Shown: piece by piece, positions 33,097-41,715 of the stretch
Position numbering within the stretch: the first letter of the stretch is position 1
How the letters are laid out: every line of letters starts with the position of its first letter
Source: Fermentibacter sp964564435
GTDB lineage: Bacteria; Fermentibacterota; Fermentibacteria; Fermentibacterales; Fermentibacteraceae
Direction: 5' to 3'
Assembly (NCBI GenBank): GCA_964564435.1
Contig: CAZMAT010000012.1
Coordinates: 1 to 64,000, forward strand
Length of the DNA stretch: 64,000 nt
The notes under the pieces: generated by a model
What the model was told of the DNA's origin: nothing
Seen by the model: only the letters and a program-made list of their open reading frames with translations
The model's database searches: none
Translations under genes and position numbers: made by a program

Positions 33097-35772
33097 ATGC
33101 TTACCGCCCTCCTGACCGCCACCCTCCTGTCCGGAGGGCCCGCCGCGGAAGCCGTGTTGACGGATACGCTCATGTCGAACTCGCTGCGGGTCGTCGTCCA
33201 GGAGATCCACTACTCCCCGGTCGTGGCGGTCGCCATCGCCTACGGCGTCGGATCGCTCGACGAAGCCGACGGCGCCAGGGGCATGAGCCACTTCTGCGAG
33301 CACATGATGTTCCGGGGCACCGGATCGATGCCGGGGGAAAGGCTGTGGCAGATCATCCAGAGGGATGGCGGCTGGGCCAATGCATTCACCAGCAACGACG
33401 TGACCCTCTATTTCGAGGTGCTTCCCTCGTCGAGGCTGGTCGACGCGCTTGCGATCGAGAGCGACAGGATGCAGGGCGCCCTCTTCGACTCTTCGGACGC
33501 CGTGGCCGAGCGCAACGTGATACTCGACGAGCTGCGGATGAGCTCGATGGACGACCCCGACGGCGTGCTCTACGACGCGCTCAGCCGGGCCGCCTTCACC
33601 GTGCATCCCTACCGGCACCCTGTGATTGGGTACGAAGGCGACGTGGCCATCTTCGACAGCGTGGCAGCCACGGCATACTACCGTTCCTTCTACACTCCCG
33701 ACAACGCGACGCTCGTCATCGTCGGCGACGTCGACACGGGAAGCGCCCTGGCGATGGTCGACTCGCTCTTCGGAGGCGCTGCCCCGGGTGACCTCCACAC
33801 CCGTGAAATCCCCGCAGAACCCGCGCAGACCGAACCCGTGCTCGTCGAGGTGAGCCATCCCTCGGCCATGGCCAGGATCGCGCTCGGGTTCCACGTCCCC
33901 GAGGCCACCTCGGAAGACGACGCCGAACTGGGGTTGATCTCGGCCCTGCTCTCGGACGGCCGCTCCTCGTGGCTGGAGCAGGCGCTGGTGCAGGAGGGGC
34001 TTGCCTCGGAAGCCTGGGCGTACGACGGGGCCGGGGTGGATCCGGGACTCTTCATCGTAGGCGCCACGCTGATGCCGGGGGTGGGATTCGAGGAGGCCGA
34101 GAGCGCGGTCTGGAGGCTGCTCGACTCCCTCGCCGCCGACCCCCTCCCGGGCGATGTGCTCGAAGCGCTGAAGAACCGGGCCAGGGCCGCAGCGGTCCTG
34201 GAGGAGTCGAGCCCCGTAGGAAGAGCCATCAATCTCGCATACAACGGCGCATGCTACCTCGACCCGGCGTTCGGCGACCGCAGGCTCGACGAGACGATGC
34301 AGGTCACGCCGCAGGACATCACCGGGACGGCCGCCAGGTACTTCAGGCGGGACAACTCCACTACGGCGAGGCTCGAGCCCACGGGATCGGGCGACATGTC
34401 CGAGCGTCCGAGGGAGTCACTGCCCGTGGACATCCAGGCGCCTTCGGACATCAGCTACGACGGGCTCGACATACCTGCCTCGATGCTCACCCCCTCGGGC
34501 AGGTCGGTGTCCGATGGAGCCGTGGCCACGACGCTCCCGAACGGGCTCTCGCTGATTGTGTCCGAGGACCACACCTTCGGGGTCGTGTCCGTCGCGTTCA
34601 CGGTACCGATGGGATCGAGGATGTGCCCGGCCGGGAAGGCCGGAATGGCCGGCCTGGCCGCGGCTGCGATGCTGTACGGGACGGGCGATCTCGACTACGC
34701 CGGCTTCAACGGCAGGCTCGAGGACGAGGGCTCCTACATCGAGTTCCAATCCTGGGACGAGTACGCATCCGGTTCCGTCACCGCGCTTTCGGAGGATCTC
34801 CCGCTCGTGATGGAATCCGTGTCGGACCTGCTGATCCGCCCAGCCCTCAGGGATGCGGACATCGAGACCTGCAGGGAGGAGATGGCCGCGGGCGTGAGGC
34901 AGCGCGGGGAGAGCGTCTTCCGGGTCGCGATGGACCAGCTCGACCGCATGATGCTCGCAGATCCGGCCGAAGCCCGGATCGTCACCGAGGAGACGCTCGG
35001 GGCGATCTCGAACGACGACGTGAGGGAGTTCCACGGGCTCTGCTGCCGCCCCGGCGGGGCGGTTCTGGTGATCGCAGGGGACGTGACGTACGACACTGCG
35101 CTGGCGCTTGCGGAGGAGTGGTTCGGGGGATGGGAGAACCCTTCCGATCCCCTGCCCGATTTGGCGGTACCCGCTCTTTCCGCCCAGCCCGGAGACACTT
35201 CCGTCGTGAGCATGCCCGGGAGGGTCCAGGCCGCCGTCCTCGCCGGAGTGCCGGGCCCGGCTCTCGAAACCCCTCTGTACGACGCGTTCACGGCCATGAA
35301 CGGCATCCTGGGGGCGGGTATCGGCTCCAGGCTCGGCCATTCCGTCAGGGACGAGCAGGGGCTTGCATACGACGTCGGAAGCTGGAACATGGCGTCGATG
35401 GACGCCGGGTTCTTCACCGCCTACCTCTCGACGAGGGCCGACTACGCCCAGCAGGCACTGGGTTCCGTGATCCTCGAGTGCGGCAGGATGGCATCGGGCG
35501 ATGTGGAGGCGATCGAGCTGGACCTCCAGAAGGCCATGACCGTGGGCGAGAGCGCCATGTCGGGCACGACATACGGCGAAAGGGCATCCACCCTTGCACG
35601 CACCGCCGCCATCGGGCTCCCCCTGGACTACGACCGCATCAGGGAGGAGCGGGTCCTGGCACTTTCCGTCGAAGACCTCGGGCGTGCCGCGGAGGAGTAT
35701 CTCGGCGCCGGCGAATGGTTCGTATCTGTCGCGGGGGGACTGTCGGAGGACATGGAGCCGCTGTCGAACTGA
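33097..35772 (+). CDS. Secreted M16 zinc metallopeptidase (two fused M16 halves)
   Basis: An 891-residue protein with a short signal peptide ('MLTALLTATLLSGGPAAEAV') and two M16 (pitrilysin/insulinase) halves. The N-terminal half has the inverted zinc motif HFCEH (His65, Glu68, His69) and the distal ligand region 'AERNVILDELRM'. The C-terminal half ('TTLPNGLSLIVSEDHTFGVV') keeps the fold but lacks HxxEH, as usual for the non-catalytic partner half. Such enzymes degrade peptides in a closed chamber. ATG 33097 follows CTGGAGAA. Spaced 16 bases from the next gene and in one cluster with a second M16 protein at 38030-40645. Confidence 0.9.
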   Translation: MLTALLTATLLSGGPAAEAVLTDTLMSNSLRVVVQEIHYSPVVAVAIAYGVGSLDEADGARGMSHFCEHMMFRGTGSMPGERLWQIIQRDGGWANAFTSNDVTLYFEVLPSSRLVDALAIESDRMQGALFDSSDAVAERNVILDELRMSSMDDPDGVLYDALSRAAFTVHPYRHPVIGYEGDVAIFDSVAATAYYRSFYTPDNATLVIVGDVDTGSALAMVDSLFGGAAPGDLHTREIPAEPAQTEPVLVEVSHPSAMARIALGFHVPEATSEDDAELGLISALLSDGRSSWLEQALVQEGLASEAWAYDGAGVDPGLFIVGATLMPGVGFEEAESAVWRLLDSLAADPLPGDVLEALKNRARAAAVLEESSPVGRAINLAYNGACYLDPAFGDRRLDETMQVTPQDITGTAARYFRRDNSTTARLEPTGSGDMSERPRESLPVDIQAPSDISYDGLDIPASMLTPSGRSVSDGAVATTLPNGLSLIVSEDHTFGVVSVAFTVPMGSRMCPAGKAGMAGLAAAAMLYGTGDLDYAGFNGRLEDEGSYIEFQSWDEYASGSVTALSEDLPLVMESVSDLLIRPALRDADIETCREEMAAGVRQRGESVFRVAMDQLDRMMLADPAEARIVTEETLGAISNDDVREFHGLCCRPGGAVLVIAGDVTYDTALALAEEWFGGWENPSDPLPDLAVPALSAQPGDTSVVSMPGRVQAAVLAGVPGPALETPLYDAFTAMNGILGAGIGSRLGHSVRDEQGLAYDVGSWNMASMDAGFFTAYLSTRADYAQQALGSVILECGRMASGDVEAIELDLQKAMTVGESAMSGTTYGERASTLARTAAIGLPLDYDRIREERVLALSVEDLGRAAEEYLGAGEWFVSVAGGLSEDMEPLSN

Positions 35773-35788
35773 CGGAGATGTAGATGCG

Positions 35789-38005
35789 ATGAGCCTGATG
35801 CTGGTCCCGTTCATCACTGCAGCACTGGCCGGAACCGCCCCCGGGGCGGCCGGGATGCGCTCCGTGCTGCTCGAGAACGGGCAGGTCCGGGTCGAGATAA
35901 CGGCCTCGGGCTCCGATGCGCCGGCGGGCTCGGTGACGAGGTTCGAAGACCTCCCGACCGGCATCGACCTCGCTTCCGGCGGCGACTTCTGCGCACTGCG
36001 CTGCGGGAGCCTGTCACCCCTGGACGGCACCCTGGAGATGCTCTCGGACTCCGAGGCGGTCTTCTACTCCTCGGGGTTAGCCGCAGGGATGGACGAGCTC
36101 CCTGTAGCGGTGTGCGTCACTTACCGCCTGGCGGGGCGCGGCCTGGAGGTTTCCGTAATCCTGGAAGCCACGGGAGAGGCCCAGATCATGGAACCCCTCG
36201 AAATGGGGATGAGCCTGATGCCCTTCGACTCGGCCTCGTTCTCCAACCAGTCCGGCCCCGACAGGGTGGTCGAGCTGCCCGGGACGCACGGCATCCACAG
36301 GATATCAGGCGATCAGGCGGTCCGCCTGTCCCGGCTGGACGGGCTGCTGGAAGCACGCATGGTCTTCCCGAACCCCGCCCTGGACATACTGGCCCTCGAC
36401 GATTCGCCGGCACCCGTGCCTGCGCTCTACCTCAGGTTCCTCGACACAGAACCGCCCCGTGAGACCGCCGTGGGGCCGGACCTGCACTCGGTACTCACCG
36501 CCGGCAGGGAGGTCCGAGGCTTCTTCAGGATAGCCCTCGAGCCCGGATTCATACCGTCCTACCTCTCGGCCCATCCGTCGGGGCTCGAGAGGACCGCCTC
36601 CTGGATGCTCGACGACCTTCCGTTCCGCCATCCCCCCGACACCACTCTCTGGGCCTTCTCAGAATCGGCGGAGGGCGGCGAATGGGTCTCGGCGTGGCTC
36701 ATCGCCCTTCTGGAGAACCACCCCGACATGAAGATGAACTGGATCATCCTGCCCGACGCCATCCTGGCCCCGAACTGCGACTCGATGTGGGCCGAGCAGG
36801 GCTGCGAGCAGAGCTGGTCTCACTGGCATTCCGTCTGGCGCCTCGCGGACTTCGCCCCGCCCGAGTACAGGCAGTGGCTTTCCGACATCCAGGACGACGC
36901 CCTGCCCTGGGCGGACCAGGTGACCCTCGGCTCGCACGGATACCACCACACGCCCTCCCCGGACTCGGCGTGGGACCCGTACCACGAGTTCATCACGTAC
37001 GAACCGGCCGAGCACATGGAGAGGCTCGCGGTGATCCGGCAGGACCTTGCGGCGATCGGCCTCGACAACTCGCAGATACGGGCCATGAGGTTCCCCGGCC
37101 ACAGGACGAGCCAGAGCGGCATCGCTGCCGTGGCGGCATACGGCTTCGACTTCTACTGCAACGGGATCAGATGGTACGAGGAGATGGGCGGCGAGCCCTT
37201 CATCGACCAGTACATGTCGCACTACGAGGAGCCGGGAGGCTCTATCTGGGGAAGCAACACGGTCTGGTGGGGCGACTACCCGCCCGCTCCCTACGAGTAC
37301 GCTGTCACCGTGCTGGAAAGAGGCAAGCACGCCCTTCTGGGAAGCCATCCCGACAGGATGTTCGGCTGGGGGAACCCTGCGGTCTTCGCTGCGATAGACA
37401 GCATCTGCTCCGTTTTCGAGGAGATGCCCCACTTCGGCTGGATGTTCCCCGAGGACTACGGGCTGTTCCTCGAAGAGGAGGCGGGCATCACGTTCACTTC
37501 CCTGAGAACCGCCGGAGGACTCGTGACCGCAGACTTCGAGGGCTCTGCCGGGCCAGGGCTCACCTTCGTGGCCGACGTGCCAGACAGCGAAACGGTTCTC
37601 CACGTGAAGCTCGACGGAGTCTCGATACCATGGGAGGCCAGGTCTTCGCGGCTCTTCGTCGTCCTGCCGGCCCTGTCTGCGGGGGGACACTCGGTCGAGG
37701 TATGCCTGCAGGACCCCGAGGGAGTCGCCGACGGCGGGGAACCGGTGGAGGCAACGATGGTTGCGGCCAACCCATGCTCGGGGTCGATGCGCCTGGCCCT
37801 TTCGGGCCTGGATGGAGGCGGGGCGGTCACTCTGCTGGTGTACGACTGTGCGGGAAGGGTCGTGGCCGAGGAACCCCTGGACGACACCGCCGGAGACACG
37901 GAACTCACTGTCGAGCTCCCCGGGGCGCCCCCGGGGCTCTATCTCGCCATCCTCGTGCGGCAGGGCTCCCTCCCGCTGACGGCGAGGACCGTGCTCCTAC
38001 GCTGA
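35789..38005 (+). CDS. Secreted polysaccharide-deacetylase-like protein with C-terminal sorting domain
   Basis: A 738-residue exported protein. Signal peptide 'MSLMLVPFITAALAGTAPGA' is followed by about 270 residues of beta-rich sequence, then a region from about 290 to 580 that looks like a NodB/polysaccharide-deacetylase barrel: 'NWIILPDAI' carries an Asp at strand 1, 'TLGSHGYHHTPS' provides the HxxxH-like metal pair, and 'AMRFPGHRTSQ' and 'GSHPDRM' match later motif regions. The final 80 residues ('AANPCSGSMRL', 'VYDCAGRVVAE', 'APPGLYLAILVRQ') are the sorting-type beta domain. It probably acts on surface or external glycans. It lies between two M16 peptidase genes on the same strand. Confidence 0.65.
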   Translation: MSLMLVPFITAALAGTAPGAAGMRSVLLENGQVRVEITASGSDAPAGSVTRFEDLPTGIDLASGGDFCALRCGSLSPLDGTLEMLSDSEAVFYSSGLAAGMDELPVAVCVTYRLAGRGLEVSVILEATGEAQIMEPLEMGMSLMPFDSASFSNQSGPDRVVELPGTHGIHRISGDQAVRLSRLDGLLEARMVFPNPALDILALDDSPAPVPALYLRFLDTEPPRETAVGPDLHSVLTAGREVRGFFRIALEPGFIPSYLSAHPSGLERTASWMLDDLPFRHPPDTTLWAFSESAEGGEWVSAWLIALLENHPDMKMNWIILPDAILAPNCDSMWAEQGCEQSWSHWHSVWRLADFAPPEYRQWLSDIQDDALPWADQVTLGSHGYHHTPSPDSAWDPYHEFITYEPAEHMERLAVIRQDLAAIGLDNSQIRAMRFPGHRTSQSGIAAVAAYGFDFYCNGIRWYEEMGGEPFIDQYMSHYEEPGGSIWGSNTVWWGDYPPAPYEYAVTVLERGKHALLGSHPDRMFGWGNPAVFAAIDSICSVFEEMPHFGWMFPEDYGLFLEEEAGITFTSLRTAGGLVTADFEGSAGPGLTFVADVPDSETVLHVKLDGVSIPWEARSSRLFVVLPALSAGGHSVEVCLQDPEGVADGGEPVEATMVAANPCSGSMRLALSGLDGGGAVTLLVYDCAGRVVAEEPLDDTAGDTELTVELPGAPPGLYLAILVRQGSLPLTARTVLLR

Positions 38006-38029
38006 AGCCCATCACGACTGGAGGATCCC

Positions 38030-40645
38030 CTGGACATCCATGACAACGTAGAGAGCGCCGTTCTGCCGAACGGCCTCGAGCTGCTGATCCTGCCCATGCC
38101 CTTCACGCCCGTCGCGGCGGTTCTCACATGCGTAAGGGCCGGATCGGCGCTCGAGGGCGACGGCACGCGCGGGCTCAGCCACCTGGTCGAGCACATGCTC
38201 TTCAAGGGCACCGCGAGGTTCCCCGGCAGCCTGTTCTGGGGCCGCATCCAGAGCTTCGGCGGCCTGACCAACGCCTACACCTCGAGGGACCTCACGTGCT
38301 ACTACGAGGTGCTGCCGGCCGCCGGCGTCGAAGCCGCGCTCGAGCTCGAGGCGGACAGGATGATCTCGCCGGTCTTCGACGCGGACGAGGTTGCCAGGGA
38401 GAGGGACGTCATCCTCGAGGAGCGCAGGACCTCGTGCGTCGAGAGCGCGGCGGGCGCAATGGAGGAGGTTCTCTCGGCACAGGCCTACCGGAGCCACCCC
38501 TACGGGAGCCCGGTGATAGGGTTCGAGCACGACATAGCGTCCTTCGACAGTGCGAACACATCGGCCTTCCATCGCCGGTTCTACGGGGCGTCCAACGCCG
38601 TCCTGGCCGTCGCAGGCGGAGTGGACGCCGACCGGGTCAGGAGGGCCTCCGAGCTGCACTTCGGGTGCATGCCCGCCGGCGCACGGGCTGGCTATCCGGC
38701 CGGAGGCCTGCTCAACCCTCCCGGGAGGGCGTCCTTCGAGCACCCGTCGTCGATCCCCAGGCTTTCGATCTCCTTCCCGGCACCCGCTCCGGGCCATCCC
38801 GACTGGGCGCTCCTCGACATGGCGGCCAACTGGCTGTCGGGCACCCGGTCGAGCAGGCTAGACGAGCTGCTGGTGCTCGGAGGCCTCGCGCTGGGAGTCT
38901 CGGCCGACATCGGATTCACCGCATGCCCCGGGCTCTTCCAGATCAGGACCTCGCTCTACCCCGGAGCCGATATCGCACTTGTCGAGTCGATGATCCTCCG
39001 TGAGATCTCGTCACTGGGTGCCGCCCCCCTTCCGGACGGCGAGTTCGACAGTCTGAGAAACAGGGGCGAGGTGCTCGACCTGATGGAGAACGCCAGCCCC
39101 TTCGGTGCTGCGGGGGCCCTGGCGGTGCCCGGCCTCATCCACGGCGACGCCTTCATGTTCTCGAAGATCGCCTCCGAGGTGCGGCGCGCGACGCCTTCGG
39201 ACCTCGCTGGCGCCTGCAGGCGGTGGCTCGACCCGGCGAAGGCCTGGGTGACGGAGCTGATCCCATCGGGCTCCGGGTCCGATTCGACGGCGATGGGCGT
39301 CCGGGACAAGGCAGGCGACATCGCACCCCCCGAACCGGCCGGCCTCCCCGGGATACCGGTAACGGCAGAGATGCTCTCCGTCCCGCCGTCGAGCGTCAGC
39401 GACGGAGTGGAGACCGCGATGCTCGACAACGGCCTCGGGATACTGATGAAGCGCGACGACACCTTCCCCCTGGTCTCCCTTGCCCTGTCCTTCCCGATGG
39501 CTTCCGCCGCCGATCCGCGGGAGCTTTCCGGGCTCTCGTCGGTGTGCGTCGAGGCGCTGGCCTATGGAAACGAAACCGAGGACTACCTGGAGTTCAACAG
39601 GAGGCTGGAGAGGACGGGCGCGGGGTTCGTGCACGAGGCCGACCGCGAGTACTCCTTCGCGGCCGCGGGGCTCCACGCCCGCGACATCCGCACGGGGCTC
39701 TCGTTCCTGGCGGATCTCGTCATGCGGCCTGCGTTCAGGCGGGAGGACGTGGCCAGGGTCGTGGAGGAGAAGGTCGCCGAGATCGGCCACAGGGTCGACA
39801 CGCCCTTCGGAAGGGCCGTCGAACAGCTCGCCTTCGCCATGTCCGACCAGCGGGAGCGGTCGGGCGTCCCCACGTGCGAATCGGTGTCGAGGATAGCACG
39901 GGAGGACGTTGTCTCTCTGCACTCGGCCTGTGCCAGGCCCGAGGGCTCGGTCCTGGTCGCGGTGGGCTCGTTCGATGCGGACAGCCTCCTGGCTGACGCT
40001 TCCGGCATCTTCGGGGGATGGGCCGGTCCGGGATCACCCCTGCTGCCGTCATGGACGCCCGTGGTGCCGGAGGAGGGAGTGCGCATCAGGACGGCGATGG
40101 ACGGCCGGACCCAGGCCGCCGTGGTCCTGGGCGCGGAGGCCCCCGCGAGGGATGCGGCCGACCATCATGCATTCCGCCTCCTGTCGAGGGTCCTCGGCGA
40201 CGGCATGAATTCCAGGCTGGAGCGGAGGATAAGGGAGCAGCACGGGCTGGCCTACCAGGTGGGCTGCGACTACATCTGCACCGGCCTCTACGGCAGGTTC
40301 ATAGCGTATGCCGCCACCTCCCGCGACAGCGCAGGAAGGGTGCTTGAGATGATCGAGGACGAGCTGGACCGCGCAGCCGGTACTTTCTTCGACACGGAGA
40401 CGATCGACCTGTTCAAGGCCTCGTCGGTCGGCAGGAAGGCCATGAACCTGCACGACTACGATTCGCTGGCGGGCTACCTGCTGGGCTCCGCAGCCACCGG
40501 GAGGAGGCTGGACAGGGACGTGGAGGACTCCCGTGCCACCCTTGCCGTGACGCCCGTGATGATCCGGGACGCCGCGGCCCGCTGGCTCTCACGGGGTGCG
40601 AGGTTCGTGTCGGTCGCCGGGGACGTCGCAGGGCTGCCGTTATGA
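38030..40645 (+). CDS. M16 zinc metallopeptidase, cytoplasmic or unsecreted form, probable CTG start
   Basis: An 871-residue two-half M16 peptidase. The zinc motif is HLVEH (His51, Glu54, His55) with the distal 'ARERDVILEERR'. The second half begins 'AMLDNGLGILMKRDDTFPLV' and lacks HxxEH. The first ATG (38096) would remove the conserved first strand 'VLPNGLELLILP'. The frame upstream has no ATG, GTG or TTG; the only candidate is CTG at 38030-38032, with GGAGG five bases before it. No signal peptide is present, unlike the paralogue at 33097. The end overlaps the convergent transporter gene by 6 bases. Confidence 0.85.
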   Translation: MDIHDNVESAVLPNGLELLILPMPFTPVAAVLTCVRAGSALEGDGTRGLSHLVEHMLFKGTARFPGSLFWGRIQSFGGLTNAYTSRDLTCYYEVLPAAGVEAALELEADRMISPVFDADEVARERDVILEERRTSCVESAAGAMEEVLSAQAYRSHPYGSPVIGFEHDIASFDSANTSAFHRRFYGASNAVLAVAGGVDADRVRRASELHFGCMPAGARAGYPAGGLLNPPGRASFEHPSSIPRLSISFPAPAPGHPDWALLDMAANWLSGTRSSRLDELLVLGGLALGVSADIGFTACPGLFQIRTSLYPGADIALVESMILREISSLGAAPLPDGEFDSLRNRGEVLDLMENASPFGAAGALAVPGLIHGDAFMFSKIASEVRRATPSDLAGACRRWLDPAKAWVTELIPSGSGSDSTAMGVRDKAGDIAPPEPAGLPGIPVTAEMLSVPPSSVSDGVETAMLDNGLGILMKRDDTFPLVSLALSFPMASAADPRELSGLSSVCVEALAYGNETEDYLEFNRRLERTGAGFVHEADREYSFAAAGLHARDIRTGLSFLADLVMRPAFRREDVARVVEEKVAEIGHRVDTPFGRAVEQLAFAMSDQRERSGVPTCESVSRIAREDVVSLHSACARPEGSVLVAVGSFDADSLLADASGIFGGWAGPGSPLLPSWTPVVPEEGVRIRTAMDGRTQAAVVLGAEAPARDAADHHAFRLLSRVLGDGMNSRLERRIREQHGLAYQVGCDYICTGLYGRFIAYAATSRDSAGRVLEMIEDELDRAAGTFFDTETIDLFKASSVGRKAMNLHDYDSLAGYLLGSAATGRRLDRDVEDSRATLAVTPVMIRDAAARWLSRGARFVSVAGDVAGLPL

Positions 40646-41527
40646 GCCCCCGCGGGCCCTTCCCCGCGACTCCACCCGCCTCTGCACGGCGATCCCCGCG
40701 AGCACGAGTGCGAGCCCGGGCAGCGTGGCGGGCCTGATCTCCTCGCCCAGCACGAGAGCTATGAAGCAGAGCGACAGGAACGGGGTCAGGTAGACCAGGC
40801 TGCCGACCTCCGCAGGCTCCTTCGCGAGCGCCAGGGCCCTCGACCAGAGCACGTAAGTCAGCCCCATCTCGAAGAGCCCTATCCAGACACCGGCCAGCGC
40901 CGCCATGGTGCCCGGGATCTCGAAGCCTCCAGTGACTGCCGCGTATACTGCGAGGAAGAGCACCCCCCAGGCGAAACCCGCCAGGAGCCTGACGCTCTCC
41001 GGTGCGCCCCCGCCCTTGCCGAGGCCGAGTATCCAGTAGCAGGCCCAGATGACGGTGCTCGCGAGCGCGAGGGCCAGGCCTGCCGTATCCGCCCTTCCGC
41101 CGTCTCCGGGTCCCAGCAGGGCCAGCACCGCCACGCCGCCGAAGCTTATCAGCACGGCCAGCAGGCTCCCGGCGCGGAGCCTGAGCCTCCCAAGGGCCGC
41201 GTGGAGAAGCACCAGGACCACCGGCCACAGGTAGTTGACCACCATCGCGATCTGGGCCGGCAGCCTGTCGTACGCCTCGAGGAGGACCAGGTAGTAGACG
41301 AAGGGATTGAGGATCCCCCTGGGCAGGGCCTCCAGCATGATCCCCCAGGTGAGCCTGTCGCCCCTGGCGGCGCACAGCACGGCGAGGAACGCGAGGGAGA
41401 CCACGGAAGCCGACAGCACCACCATGCAGGGCCCGGAGGATGCCAGGGCCAGCTTGAACGCGGTCGCAGCCGTCGACCAGAGCGCAACTGAAACCAGGCC
41501 GTACCTCTTAGCCATCGAGAGACCCAT
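40640..41527 (-). CDS. EamA/DMT-superfamily transporter
   Basis: A 295-residue membrane protein with about ten transmembrane helices in two EamA halves ('IAMVVNYLWPVVLVLLHAAL' in the first, 'MGLTYVLWSRALALA' and 'LVYLTPFLSLCFIALVLGEE' in the second, the last being the typical EamA signature). DMT carriers export amino acids or other small metabolites; substrate unknown. I chose ATG 41527; ATG 41515 is also possible. It is divergent from nrdD, so the NrdR-box region also lies upstream of this gene. Confidence 0.85.
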   Translation of the reverse strand: MGLSMAKRYGLVSVALWSTAATAFKLALASSGPCMVVLSASVVSLAFLAVLCAARGDRLTWGIMLEALPRGILNPFVYYLVLLEAYDRLPAQIAMVVNYLWPVVLVLLHAALGRLRLRAGSLLAVLISFGGVAVLALLGPGDGGRADTAGLALALASTVIWACYWILGLGKGGGAPESVRLLAGFAWGVLFLAVYAAVTGGFEIPGTMAALAGVWIGLFEMGLTYVLWSRALALAKEPAEVGSLVYLTPFLSLCFIALVLGEEIRPATLPGLALVLAGIAVQRRVESRGRARGGS

Positions 41528-41580
41528 GGGGCGGGGCGACCTCCATGACAGTGAAACGGGTTCGGAGCCAGAGCATTGAC

Positions 41581-41629
41581 ACTGCAACATATAGGCAGGC
41601 AGCCCGGCTGCCGCCACAATATGTTGTGT
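41581..41629. promoter_or_regulatory. Pair of NrdR-box-like sites upstream of nrdD
   Basis: Two 16-base sites resemble the NrdR consensus (acaCwAtATaTwGtgt): CCACAATATGTTGTGT at 41614-41629 is a close match, ACTGCAACATATAGGC at 41581-41596 a weaker one. Their start positions are 33 bases apart, about three helical turns, the usual spacing for the NrdR repressor. NrdR controls ribonucleotide reductase genes according to the ATP/dATP ratio. No nrdR gene is in the window. Confidence 0.6.
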
Positions 41630-41637
41630 TTTCGGGC

Positions 41638-41665
41638 TTGACGGGGGCCCCGGCCGGGCTATTAT
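41638..41665 (+). promoter_or_regulatory. Sigma-70-type promoter of the nrdD operon
   Basis: TTGACG (41638-41643), 16-base spacer, TATTAT (41660-41665). The predicted start near 41672 gives a 44-base leader before ATG 41716. The NrdR-box pair lies just upstream. Confidence 0.6.
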
Positions 41666-41715
41666 CGAAGCGGGGTTGCCGGACTGCAAACCGTACAGCA
41701 TCGGAGTTCCTGCAT

